From the NCBI RefSeq assembly GCF_022678645.1, contig NZ_JALBWV010000028.1, positions 49,157-113,156 on the forward strand: a stretch of DNA of 64,000 bases, in the 5' to 3' direction. Every line of letters starts with the position of its first letter. Within the stretch, counting starts at the first letter, position 1. Shown here one piece after another: positions 17,377 through 25,436 of the stretch. Both the position numbers and the translations under genes were made by a program. Under the pieces are notes generated by a model. The model was given only the letters and a program-made list of their open reading frames with translations, had not been told where the DNA came from and ran no database searches. The DNA comes from Saccharopolyspora soli. Lineage in GTDB: Bacteria; Actinomycetota; Actinomycetes; Mycobacteriales; Pseudonocardiaceae.

Positions 17377-17904
17377 CTAGTTCTTCGGCGCGCGCAGGCC
17401 GTCGAGCAGCACGCGGGTCAGGTGGTCGTCGGCGCGGGCGCCGCAGCGGCAGACCGCCACGTTGAGCACCCGCACGACCTCTGTCGGTGGTACGTCGGCG
17501 CGCAGGTCGCCCTCGCGCTGCGCGTGTGCCGCGATTTCGGCGATCAGCGCGTTGACCTCGGCCTCCAACTCGGGCAGTTCGGGGTGTTCCGGTTCGCCGG
17601 TGAGCAGGGATTTGGTCAGCGGCAGCGGCAAGGCCACGCAGTGGTCCACGATCCGCAGCAGCGCCTCCCATGCCGGCGTCTGGCCGACTTCCGCGCGTGT
17701 GGCCTCCAGCAGTTCCCGCAGCGCGTCGACCGCGATGTCTTCTAACAGGGCGCGCCGGTCCGGGAAGTGCCGGTACAGCGTGCCGACGCCAACCCCCGCC
17801 TCGCGTGCGATGTCCTCCATCGACACGGCCTCGCCCCGCTCGCCGGCCAGTCGCAGGGCGGCACTCGTGATCGCCGACCGATTGCGCCGCGCGTCCGCCC
17901 GCAC
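17377..17904 (-). CDS. TetR/AcrR-family transcriptional regulator
   Basis: A 175-residue protein from a GTG at 17904 behind GGGAGGTAC. The N-terminal helix-turn-helix is typical (SMEDIAREAGVGVGTLYRHF, residues about 28-47). The C-terminal ligand-binding half is helical and ends with a short cysteine-containing stretch (VCRCGARADDHL). It is divergent from the LLM oxidoreductase across an 84 bp gap with repeated motifs, so it very likely represses itself and that gene. The ligand is unknown. Confidence 0.9.
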   Translation of the reverse strand: MRADARRNRSAITSAALRLAGERGEAVSMEDIAREAGVGVGTLYRHFPDRRALLEDIAVDALRELLEATRAEVGQTPAWEALLRIVDHCVALPLPLTKSLLTGEPEHPELPELEAEVNALIAEIAAHAQREGDLRADVPPTEVVRVLNVAVCRCGARADDHLTRVLLDGLRAPKN

Positions 17905-17918
17905 CCGTACCTCCCACT

Positions 17919-17975
17919 AACCGGAACCTCCGATTCAGTTTATGCTACCGTCGAGGAACCGGAATTCCGAATTCA
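17919..17975. promoter_or_regulatory. Divergent promoter/operator for TetR and LLM oxidoreductase
   Basis: Two near-identical 19-bp direct repeats beginning AACCGGAA lie at 17919-17937 and 17957-17975. The second contains the 10-bp palindrome CGGAATTCCG. They sit between the divergent start codons, as expected for a TetR operator pair. Confidence 0.55.
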
Positions 17976-17988
17976 CCTTGGAGGGGCA

Positions 17989-18843
17989 ATGCGGATCGGC
18001 CTGTACGTCGGAGACCAGAGTGATCTCCAGTCCCAGATCGGACAGGTGCGCGCGGCGGCCGAACACGGCCTGGCCAGCGTGTTCTTCAGCCAGGTCCTGG
18101 CGTGGGACCCGCTCACCGTGGCAGCGCTCGCCGGGGCGGCCGTGCCGGGGATCGAGCTGGGAACTGCCATCGTGCAGACCTACCCGCGCCATCCGATCTC
18201 ACTGGCCGGGCAGGCGCTCACGGTGGCGGCCGCCACCGGCAACCGGTTCACCCTCGGCGTCGGGCCGAGCCACAAGCAGTTCATCGAGGACGTGTACGGC
18301 CTGTCCTACGACCGGCCCGCGCACCACACGCGCGAGTACCTGAGCGCGCTGCGCGCCGAACTCTCGGGAACCGGCCACGTCCAGGTGCCGGGCGCGCAGC
18401 CCCCGCCGGTGCTGCTCTCCGCGCTCGGCCCGGTGATGCTCCGCATCGCGGGCGAACTGGCCGACGGCACGGTCACGGTGTGGGCAACCTCGGCAACAAT
18501 CGCCGACCACATCCGGCCCAGGATCGATGCCGTGGCGAAGGAGCCGCGGGTCGTGGCGGCGGTGATGCTGAGCGTGACCTCCAGGCCGGGCGCCGTGCGC
18601 GACGAGGTCGCCCGCGTGGTCGGCTTCGCGTCGGACTTCGCCAGTTACCGGACGCTCCTCGATCGCCAGGGGCAGAGCAACGTCGTGGAGACGATCGTCG
18701 CCGGGGACGAGGACACCGTCGCCGCCGCGGTCCGCGCGTACGCCGACGCGGGCGCGACCGACGTGCTGGTCAGCCTCGTCGGCGACGACACCGAGAAGGC
18801 CAGGACACTGAAACTGGCCGGGGAACTGGCCGGCTCCCTGTAA
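17989..18843 (+). CDS. LLM-class (F420/FMN-dependent) oxidoreductase
   Basis: A 284-residue protein from the ATG at 17989 with GGAGGGG upstream. A luciferase-like TIM-barrel pattern is visible: MRIGLYVGD at the start, the strand-loop GIELGTAIVQTYPRHPISLA, FTLGVGPSHKQF, then a PVLLSALGPVML strand and an ELADGTVTVWAT stretch. These enzymes use F420 or flavin to oxidise or reduce small molecules; the substrate is not predictable here. It is paired with the divergent TetR regulator and no other operon member follows. Confidence 0.88.
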   Translation: MRIGLYVGDQSDLQSQIGQVRAAAEHGLASVFFSQVLAWDPLTVAALAGAAVPGIELGTAIVQTYPRHPISLAGQALTVAAATGNRFTLGVGPSHKQFIEDVYGLSYDRPAHHTREYLSALRAELSGTGHVQVPGAQPPPVLLSALGPVMLRIAGELADGTVTVWATSATIADHIRPRIDAVAKEPRVVAAVMLSVTSRPGAVRDEVARVVGFASDFASYRTLLDRQGQSNVVETIVAGDEDTVAAAVRAYADAGATDVLVSLVGDDTEKARTLKLAGELAGSL

Positions 18844-19377
18844 GGGCTACCGCACAGGCCCCGCGTCGGTCACGGTCATCTGGCACCAGGACCCGTCCCG
18901 TGGCGTTCGTCTCCGGGCAGCTCGCCAGCGGGGTCGTCGCGAGGCTCACGGAGTCGAAGTCCCAACCGCGCACCAGATGCCCGCTCTGCCAGGCGGCGGT
19001 GATGAACGACAAGTCGGTGGCGGGGCCGTGTGGAACAGGCGCCTGCTGGAGTTCGGTCGGCTCGCCGTCCTGGTACTCAGCGAACGGCGTCTGCTCGTAC
19101 TGGATCATCCGACCCGTCACGCCGGTGGAATAGCGCAGCGCCGCGGGTGGGGCCCGTCCGCGCACTGGTCGGCGGTGATGTGCTCAACCGGCCTGAAAAA
19201 TGCCACGAGCATGAGATTGATCTTGGCGGTGTCACGTTGAGACAACCGAGAACCCCAGGTCGCACAAGATCATCGATGCCTTGGGGAACGCGCTGCCGTT
19301 TTGACTCTGGGCGTACCTGAAGGCATGACGTGTCTGATCGTCAAAAGATCACGCAGGAACGGGCTGTCAGCCGTGCG
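18844..19377. other. Gap with possible gene remnant
   Basis: No intact gene. A minus-strand open stretch (about 18860-19150) has fairly gene-like sequence (TELQQAPVPHGPATDLSF, AWQSGHLVRGWDFDSV) but lacks a good start or RBS and runs into the oxidoreductase gene. It may be the remnant of a secreted protein gene. Confidence 0.35.
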
Positions 19378-22137
19378 TTAGCTGGCGGTGCGGTGGTGGC
19401 GTGCTTGGAGGGCGCGGGCGAGGGTGAGGGTGCTGGGGTCGGGGCGTTCGCCGATGTCGGCCAGCGTGGTGGTGAGCAGGTTGATGGTGCGGCTGATGGC
19501 GTCGATGTGTCCGAGTTTGGCTTGTACGCGGATGATGTCGCGGTAGATGTCCTCGTTTTCCGGGTTCAACAGCCGGGCGTGTTCGAGCAGTTGGAGCTGT
19601 CGCTGTGGGTCTCGGGCTCGGTAGGTGGCGGCCATGCCGGCGAGGGCGTCGACGACGGTGCGGTGGGCGGCTTCTCGGGGGCCGTCGAGCCACAGGGCCG
19701 ACATGCCCTCGGCGATTTCCCCGCGATAGACCGCGGCGCTGCGGGACCAGGCGGCGAAACGGTCGTCGTCGGTGTTCGCCAGGTGCTGGTCGTGCTCGGC
19801 CTGGTTGAGCTGCCAGTAGTCGACTGCGACCAGGTCAGGGTTGAGGGCGACGTGTTCCTCGTGCTGGGAGATGAGGTCGGTGGCCTGGTCGTCGGTGGCG
19901 TCGGCGAGGGCTTTGCGGATCTGGGACAGGCCGGCGTAGAAGGCGTTGTAGGGGCGGCGTCCCCGAGCTTCGGGCCAGAGCGCTTCGCGCACGGCTTCCC
20001 GGGATGTCCCGTGGGGGTGCAGTGCCAGGAATACGATCAGCGCCTTGTGCTTGGGCGCCAGCGTCGAGGTGAGGTCCCGGTCGGTGCCGTAGGGCGTGTG
20101 CCAGGTGAGCGTCAGCGGACCGAACACCGCCAGGTTCAAGGGACGGTCGGGAGGTTCGTGGTCGCTGTCGGCGGGAGTCACCAGTTCGGTGACCGGGGGC
20201 CGGTCAGCGCTGTCGCGAACGAGGTCGTCGCGTTCCCCGGTGGCTGAGGGCGTGTCCGAGGCGGCTGCGTCCGGGGCTTTGTCGACGGCAGTGGCTTCGC
20301 TGTCCTGCTCGGCCTCGACGTCGTGCTCGTGCGGGTGGGTGTGATCGCTGGCGGGAGGGTCGACAGCAAGGTCGTGTTCGTCGTTGTCGTCGGGAGGGAC
20401 CTGCTCGGAGTCCTCGGCGGGATCGACGGTGTCTTGCGGCGGCCCGCTCGTGGTGTCGGCGAGGAGTTCGAGGAGGTCGCGGGTGTCGGAGGCGTCGAGG
20501 TGGAATAGCCGAGCGCCGCGGAGGTCGCCCACGGTGGGGCTGGCGGCGGTGACTATCCCGTCGGCGCGGACGCGGACGGTGGCTCCCGCGGGCCAGTGAC
20601 CGAGCAGGATGCCCGCCGTCCCGGAGGCGGTCCCGGTGTCGAGGACGGCTTGCAGGCGCTCGTGGGGGCGGTCGATGGTGGCTACGAGAACGATGTCCCG
20701 CTCGGTGTCCCGGTGGTAGGTGCTGTCGGGGGGCTGGTGGTCGGCGAGAACGGTGATGGCCTCGTCCAGGCCGGTCGTGACGCGCAGCCGGGGCGAGGTG
20801 GGAGGTTCGTCTCCGAGCAAGGTGCGGGCGTCGTCGCTGGGGATGAGCACAGTGGCCTTCGTGGTGGCCAGCAGGTGCACCAGCAGAGCGCGGGCGGTGG
20901 CTTCCGCGCCCGCCCCGGTGAGCCCGAGCCCGTGGAGTGCGGCGAGGTCGAGAGCGTGGGCGCGGTCGTCACGGATGCCGACCTGCACGGCGGCATCATG
21001 CTCGGACTCGTCGGCCGCTGTCTCGGGCAGGTCGGTCTCGGCTGGGGGAAGCGTGATCGGGTCGGTGTCGTCGGGTTCGGCGTTGTCTAGGTGTGTTTCG
21101 TCGTAGGCCAGTCGGAGCGCGTGGACCGCGGGTGCGGGTGCGGGTGGTGGGGTGCGGTCTCCGCTGCCGGGCTGGTAGGTCCGCATCCGCCGGCGCCGCC
21201 GGATGAGCATTGCCAGGGTCACCGCGGCGGCGAGCGTGGCGGCGACGAGGCCGCCGCTGGTGAGCGTGATGGCGGTGCCCGAGGTCGAAGCGACGGCGTC
21301 CGCCGCCGGGGCGTGGTGCCGGTTCGGGACGGCCTCTGGCGGTTCAGGCGCTGGCACGGACGGAGAAGGGTCTGCTGAGGGTGCCGGTGTCGGCACGGGT
21401 TCCGGCGGCGGTGGTGGCGGGGCGTGGTTCTCGGCTGCTTCGGGCAGGTGCAGGATCCATCCGGGGCGGACGAGGTGCGGATCGGTGAGTGTGTCGCCGT
21501 CGGGTTGCGGGCGCCCCTGGTTGAGGGCGAAGAGTTCAGGCCAGCGGTGGCCGTCGCCGAGTTCGCGTTCGGCGATGCGCCACAGGCTGTCGTAGACCCC
21601 GGCGCGCGGGGGCTGCACGATCGCGGTGCCAGGTTCGCCCGTGTAGGTCTGCTGGGCCTGGTTCGTTCTGGAGTACTGGGCGACGGCAGGCACGGGGGCG
21701 GGCTGCTCGACCGTGACGGAGGCGGCTGGTTGCGCCGCGGGCACGGGTCCCGCGGCGGCGACCGGGATCCGGGGTGGCAGCAGTCCGAGTACCGCGGCGG
21801 CGACGAGCAGTCCGGCGAGGGCGTGGACCGGGCCGATCGCGGGCGGGCGGACTCCGCGCACCGCGTCGGGAACGCAGCGGGCCACGTCGAGGGCGAAGGT
21901 GAGCCAGACCGGCCAGGCGATGCAGGCCAACAGGTCCAGCAGCAGGGTGACCGACAACGGGTTGAGCAGGGCGGCTTCGATCTCATCGCCGGTCGGCAGA
22001 TGATCCGGCAAAGGCCAGCCGATGAACGTCACCAGCCCCCACGGCACCCCGACCAGCAACGCGGCCAGTGCCGCCAGCGCGGCCAGCGCGCCGACGAACC
22101 GCAGCATGCGAGCGCTGATGCGGACGAGCAGCCTCAT
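19378..22137 (-). CDS. Membrane LysM protein with cytoplasmic BTAD (SARP-like) regulator domain
   Basis: A 919-residue protein whose ATG at 22137 overlaps the TadG-like stop (ATGA). Order seen: two or three N-terminal membrane helices (residues about 10-115), a Pro/Ala linker, a LysM-like domain (YDSLWRIAERELGDGHRWPE, about 185-245), a Pro-rich stretch, another membrane helix followed by RRRRRM (about 300-325), a long acidic disordered region, and a C-terminal OmpR/PhoB-type winged helix plus BTAD helices (HKALIVFLALHPHG, AVREALWPEARGRRPYNAFY). Known: BTAD regulators of the SARP type are normally soluble. Here the architecture implies a wall-sensing, membrane-tethered transcription factor (inference). 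It is the last gene of the Tad operon. Confidence 0.82.
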   Translation of the reverse strand: MRLLVRISARMLRFVGALAALAALAALLVGVPWGLVTFIGWPLPDHLPTGDEIEAALLNPLSVTLLLDLLACIAWPVWLTFALDVARCVPDAVRGVRPPAIGPVHALAGLLVAAAVLGLLPPRIPVAAAGPVPAAQPAASVTVEQPAPVPAVAQYSRTNQAQQTYTGEPGTAIVQPPRAGVYDSLWRIAERELGDGHRWPELFALNQGRPQPDGDTLTDPHLVRPGWILHLPEAAENHAPPPPPPEPVPTPAPSADPSPSVPAPEPPEAVPNRHHAPAADAVASTSGTAITLTSGGLVAATLAAAVTLAMLIRRRRRMRTYQPGSGDRTPPPAPAPAVHALRLAYDETHLDNAEPDDTDPITLPPAETDLPETAADESEHDAAVQVGIRDDRAHALDLAALHGLGLTGAGAEATARALLVHLLATTKATVLIPSDDARTLLGDEPPTSPRLRVTTGLDEAITVLADHQPPDSTYHRDTERDIVLVATIDRPHERLQAVLDTGTASGTAGILLGHWPAGATVRVRADGIVTAASPTVGDLRGARLFHLDASDTRDLLELLADTTSGPPQDTVDPAEDSEQVPPDDNDEHDLAVDPPASDHTHPHEHDVEAEQDSEATAVDKAPDAAASDTPSATGERDDLVRDSADRPPVTELVTPADSDHEPPDRPLNLAVFGPLTLTWHTPYGTDRDLTSTLAPKHKALIVFLALHPHGTSREAVREALWPEARGRRPYNAFYAGLSQIRKALADATDDQATDLISQHEEHVALNPDLVAVDYWQLNQAEHDQHLANTDDDRFAAWSRSAAVYRGEIAEGMSALWLDGPREAAHRTVVDALAGMAATYRARDPQRQLQLLEHARLLNPENEDIYRDIIRVQAKLGHIDAISRTINLLTTTLADIGERPDPSTLTLARALQARHHRTAS

Positions 22138-22568
22138 CCTGCACCTCCGAACGTTCCCTGGTCGGGGTGGGCTTGGCCGTCGGCGGACACGGCGATCTCG
22201 CCCAGCCCGATCAGACCCAGGATGTGGGTGCGTTGCTGGGCATCGATGTGCACGCGGACGGTGGTGGCATCGGCGGTGACGGTGCCCGTCGCGCCCACAG
22301 CGGAGAGGTAGCGTCGTGCGGCGGCCTGTGCCGCGCTCGGGTGCAGCCGAGCATCGCCGCTGGCGCGGTAGGCGGCGAGATCCAGCTCTTGGGCTCCGGC
22401 ACGGGCAGCTTCTTGGGCGTGGCCGATCGCCTTGGTCTTCGCGGCCAAGGCGAGCCCGCCGTCGAGAACGAGGCCGGCGAACAGCAGACAGGCCGTGGTG
22501 ATCAGCACGACGAACGCCGTCACCCGGCCGTGCTCGTCGCGTGCGAACGCCTGCCACCGCCCGAACAT
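22134..22568 (-). CDS. TadG-like pilus assembly protein
   Basis: A 144-residue protein starting at an ATG that overlaps the upstream stop (22566-22570). Seen: ARDEHGRVTAFVVLITTACL at the N-terminus, typical of the Flp/TadG cleavage-and-hydrophobic segment, and a pseudopilin-like helix carrying a small C-terminal domain rich in strands (TVTADATTVRVHID). TadG/TadE proteins are minor pseudopilins matured by the prepilin peptidase. The domain is short, so it may act as a minor pilin. Confidence 0.75.
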   Translation of the reverse strand: MFGRWQAFARDEHGRVTAFVVLITTACLLFAGLVLDGGLALAAKTKAIGHAQEAARAGAQELDLAAYRASGDARLHPSAAQAAARRYLSAVGATGTVTADATTVRVHIDAQQRTHILGLIGLGEIAVSADGQAHPDQGTFGGAG

Positions 22569-23011
22569 CACGTGCCTGCTGGGTCGGTGCCGCGCCACTG
22601 GTCCACGACCGAGGACGCGGTGGATTCTGCCGTGGTACTCCCCGGAATTCCGAGCATCGCCAGATCCGAGAGTTCGATGTCGCAGGTCAGGGTCACGGTC
22701 ACGGTGCTGCCGGGCTGTAGGCCAGCGAGGTGTGCGGACACGCCGAGGTTCTGGCAGCGCACGCCGGCTTGGGCAAGTGCGGCGTGCGCGGTGGCGTGCG
22801 CGTCACTGCTGGCCTGGCTGTGGCTGCGGGCCAAGGTTGCCGCGCGGACGGCTTGGTGTGCGGCGTCGTCGACGCGCAGGCGTGAGTCGGCCAGGCGCCC
22901 GCAGAAGACCACGAACAGCAGCAGGACGATCAACACCGGTGCCAGGAGGGTCAGTTCGGTGGCCACTGAACCTCGTTCGTCGCAACGCAGTCGGCGCAGT
23001 AGGGGCGTCAT
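22568..23011 (-). CDS. TadE-like minor pilin
   Basis: A 147-residue protein, ATG overlapping the preceding stop (ATGA). The CDERGSVATELTLLAPVLIV segment shows the class III prepilin signature: a basic leader, G-S/E-type cleavage region and hydrophobic helix. The C-terminal domain contains paired cysteines (VRCQNLG, TLTCDIE) that could form a disulfide outside the cell. It lies in the operon between the two other pseudopilin genes. Confidence 0.78.
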   Translation of the reverse strand: MTPLLRRLRCDERGSVATELTLLAPVLIVLLLFVVFCGRLADSRLRVDDAAHQAVRAATLARSHSQASSDAHATAHAALAQAGVRCQNLGVSAHLAGLQPGSTVTVTLTCDIELSDLAMLGIPGSTTAESTASSVVDQWRGTDPAGT

Positions 23012-23442
23012 CCGTTACCCCTCCCCGGGACGACGAACCGTTCGCTGGGACCCACCGCGCGACCTCGCACCGGCAAAGTCAGGAACGGCACCACCGGGGC
23101 AGCCTCTCCTGTGATCTCCACAGTGGACTGTTCAGGTCCTCGATTCACCGTGGCGTGTGGATTCTTCAGTGGCCCGGCGCCGAGTTGGGCCAGCACCGCC
23201 GCGGCTTCGGCGTGGCCCGCTGCGCTGCTGGCCCCCTGGACACGTGCCGCTGATAGCGCCTGGGAGGCGGCGGCCTGGGCGATGTGGGTGGCGTGCGCCC
23301 AGATCGCGAACTGCGCGATCAGCAGGATCAGCAGCAACAACGCCGGGACCGCCAGTACCAGCTCGGCCGTCACCGAGCCCCGCTCGTCCTGGCAGCATCG
23401 CCGTACCTGCGCGCGGAGTCGGCGGGCAAGACGTGTGGTCAT
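23008..23442 (-). CDS. TadE-like minor pilin
   Basis: A 144-residue protein, start ATG at 23442 sharing one base with the preceding stop; a GTG one codon earlier is also possible. The CQDERGSVTAELVLAVPALL prepilin segment is followed by a hydrophobic helix and a small extracellular domain. It is very similar in plan to the adjacent TadE-like gene, so the two are probably an ancient duplication. Confidence 0.78.
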   Translation of the reverse strand: MTTRLARRLRAQVRRCCQDERGSVTAELVLAVPALLLLILLIAQFAIWAHATHIAQAAASQALSAARVQGASSAAGHAEAAAVLAQLGAGPLKNPHATVNRGPEQSTVEITGEAAPVVPFLTLPVRGRAVGPSERFVVPGRGNG

Positions 23443-23633
23443 CACATGCTGCCCCCGATCTCGCCCGCCTTGCGAGTGACGGCCGCGATGATGATGGCCA
23501 TGACTGCGAGGGCCGCGGCGACCAGCAGTGCGGTGACAAGGACGGTTTCGGTGGAGTAGCCACGCTCATCGGCGCGGATTTCGGCGATACGGGCCCGCAC
23601 CGTGGCAAAGACAAGAGGAATGTAGCTCAGCAT
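23442..23633 (-). CDS. Short Flp-like pilin subunit
   Basis: A 63-residue protein: ADERGYSTETVLVTALLVAA follows a short charged leader, then the hydrophobic helix runs nearly to the C-terminus. Size and plan fit an Flp-type major pilin candidate, matured by the divergent prepilin peptidase. It is the only such gene in the locus. It begins 16 bp after the TadC stop and overlaps the TadE start. Confidence 0.72.
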   Translation of the reverse strand: MLSYIPLVFATVRARIAEIRADERGYSTETVLVTALLVAAALAVMAIIIAAVTRKAGEIGGSM

Positions 23634-23649
23634 GAGTGGCTTCTCCTTC

Positions 23650-24549
23650 TTACAGGCTTCCCAGCACCGTGGCGACGGCTGGATAAGCGATGAACAGCAA
23701 GAACCCGGCGAACAGGCAGATCACCGGCAACGACATCCGCTCCGTGGCGGCCTGAGCCTCCCCTTCGGCTTCGGTGAGTTCGTGGGTGCGCATCGCCGCG
23801 GCCTTCGCCGCCAACGAGGCGCGCACCTTCGCGCCTTCGGTGCCGGCCAGCGACACCGAAGAGGACAACTCGACAAGCTCGCGCACGTCCAGTTCCTCGC
23901 CGAGCTGCCGCAACGTGTCCCACGGCGTCGCACGGGTCATCCGTGCTGTGGTCAGCGCACGCCGAATCCGGGCGAACGCCCACCCGTGGCCGATCTCGGC
24001 AGCGTCGGTGAGCGCACCGTCGACTCCGGCGCCCCCGGCCAGCGAGACCCGGACCAAGTTCAGGTAGGCGCCGAGTGCGTGGCGAAACGACGTGCGCCTG
24101 CGTTCGGCCTGCTGCCGCACATCCAGATCAGGCAAGAAGAACCCGCCGACCGCGCACGCGAGACTGACGACGGCGGGCACCTGCCACGGCAACCCCACGC
24201 CGACGACCCACAGCAGCAGTGGCACTAGGCTTGGCAGCAGCAAACCGGCGACGGCCAAGACACCCTTGTCCGCCAACCACGCTTCCGGTGCCCGTCCGAG
24301 CACGAGGAGATCGCGCTGCTGACGGGGGTTGGGCAGGCCGAGTGCGGCCAACGGCCGTACTGCGGGGCGGCCGCACCGTGCAGCCCACCCACCGGCATCG
24401 GTATCGGTGATCGTGGGCCTGCGCGATGGAATGGTGCGGCTCGCGGCCAGCGCACTGGCCAACGACGGGCCTGGTGGGAGCAACCAGACGACCAGCGCCC
24501 ACAGACCGACGCCGAATCCCGCTCCGAGGAGAATGACCGTGGTGATCAC
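23650..24549 (-). CDS. tadC: TadC-like pilus inner-membrane platform protein
   Basis: A 299-residue protein starting at a GTG that overlaps the TadB stop (GTGA). Seen: an N-terminal membrane helix, a type II secretion F-type cytoplasmic domain (RRRTSFRHALGAYLNLVRVS, GWAFARIRRALTTARMT) and two C-terminal membrane helices (CLFAGFLLFIAYPAVA). With TadB it forms the inner-membrane platform moved by TadA. Confidence 0.85.
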   Translation of the reverse strand: MITTVILLGAGFGVGLWALVVWLLPPGPSLASALAASRTIPSRRPTITDTDAGGWAARCGRPAVRPLAALGLPNPRQQRDLLVLGRAPEAWLADKGVLAVAGLLLPSLVPLLLWVVGVGLPWQVPAVVSLACAVGGFFLPDLDVRQQAERRRTSFRHALGAYLNLVRVSLAGGAGVDGALTDAAEIGHGWAFARIRRALTTARMTRATPWDTLRQLGEELDVRELVELSSSVSLAGTEGAKVRASLAAKAAAMRTHELTEAEGEAQAATERMSLPVICLFAGFLLFIAYPAVATVLGSL

Positions 24550-25436
24550 GAGTGCACCTCCGCCCTCGCGCTGGCGGCCGTGGGCCGGGTGAGGAAGCGC
24601 TCGGGCTCGGCCATCCGCGCGACGCGAGCCAGCCACCCAAACGCCAGCCCAAACAGGACACCCACGAACAAGAGCATGATCTGACCGAATGCCCCGTCGT
24701 ACGGGTCGAGGTAGCCGCGATTGAGCGCGACGAGGCCGGCGGCGAAGACCAGCGTGGTCGCGACGATCACACGTACGCTGGTGCGGGTGCGTGCTCGGCC
24801 GGCTTCGACCCGCAGCCTCATGGACACCTGTTCGCGGGCCTCGATCGCCAGCTCCCCGAGCAGGTCCGCGAGCTGGCGAGCCTGGTGCTGCGAGGCCAGC
24901 ACCAGCGCGGAGATCACGAGGTCCGCGGTGGGGTCGGCGAGGTCGTCGGCCAGCCCCGCCAGGGCGTCGGGGAGCTTGTCGCCGCGGGTGATGCGCATCG
25001 ACAGCTCGCGGACGTCGTCGCGGATCGCGGCCGGAGCGGTGTCCACTGTGGCCTGCATTGCTTGTTCCAAACCGGCTGCCGCGGACAGGGTGTCGCGCAG
25101 CATCTCAGTCCAGGCGGCGATGGCCTCGATCCGGGCGACCCGCCGGTCCTGCTCGGAATCCCGCCCCAGCACCTGCGGCAGCGCCCACACGGCCGCCGCC
25201 GTCAGCACGCCCCCGATCACCCAGCCGGTGACGAGGGCAGCCAGCAGGCCGGCCGCGAGGCCGATCACTGCTCGCCGCGCCGAGGCACAGTCACGGAGCC
25301 GACGAAAATGTTCGCGCCATCGCGAAGGCTTGGCAGCCGAGTCGGGAGCCTGTCCACGGAAGCCGAACACGAGCAACAGCCCTCCGAGGGCCACGCCGAG
25401 CCCGCACAACGCGGCCAGCAGGGCGGAGGTGGTCAT
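24546..25436 (-). CDS. tadB: TadB-like pilus inner-membrane platform protein
   Basis: A 296-residue protein, ATG at 25436 overlapping the TadA stop. Membrane helices flank a cytoplasmic F-type domain (EAIAAWTEMLRDTLSAAAGL, RGDKLPDALAGLADDLADPT) and two C-terminal helices follow (VIVATTLVFAAGLVALN, IMLLFVGVLFGLAFGWL). Immediately upstream is tadA and downstream is tadC, the standard Tad order. Confidence 0.87.
   Translation of the reverse strand: MTTSALLAALCGLGVALGGLLLVFGFRGQAPDSAAKPSRWREHFRRLRDCASARRAVIGLAAGLLAALVTGWVIGGVLTAAAVWALPQVLGRDSEQDRRVARIEAIAAWTEMLRDTLSAAAGLEQAMQATVDTAPAAIRDDVRELSMRITRGDKLPDALAGLADDLADPTADLVISALVLASQHQARQLADLLGELAIEAREQVSMRLRVEAGRARTRTSVRVIVATTLVFAAGLVALNRGYLDPYDGAFGQIMLLFVGVLFGLAFGWLARVARMAEPERFLTRPTAASARAEVHS

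Noticed and set aside
18860..19150. Intact minus-strand gene in the gap after the LLM oxidoreductase
   Set aside because: No start with an RBS, and the frame runs into the oxidoreductase gene; kept only as a possible remnant.
19330..20247. 305-residue plus-strand open frame opposite the LysM-BTAD gene
   Set aside because: Glycine/valine-rich shadow of a real minus-strand gene with clear domains.
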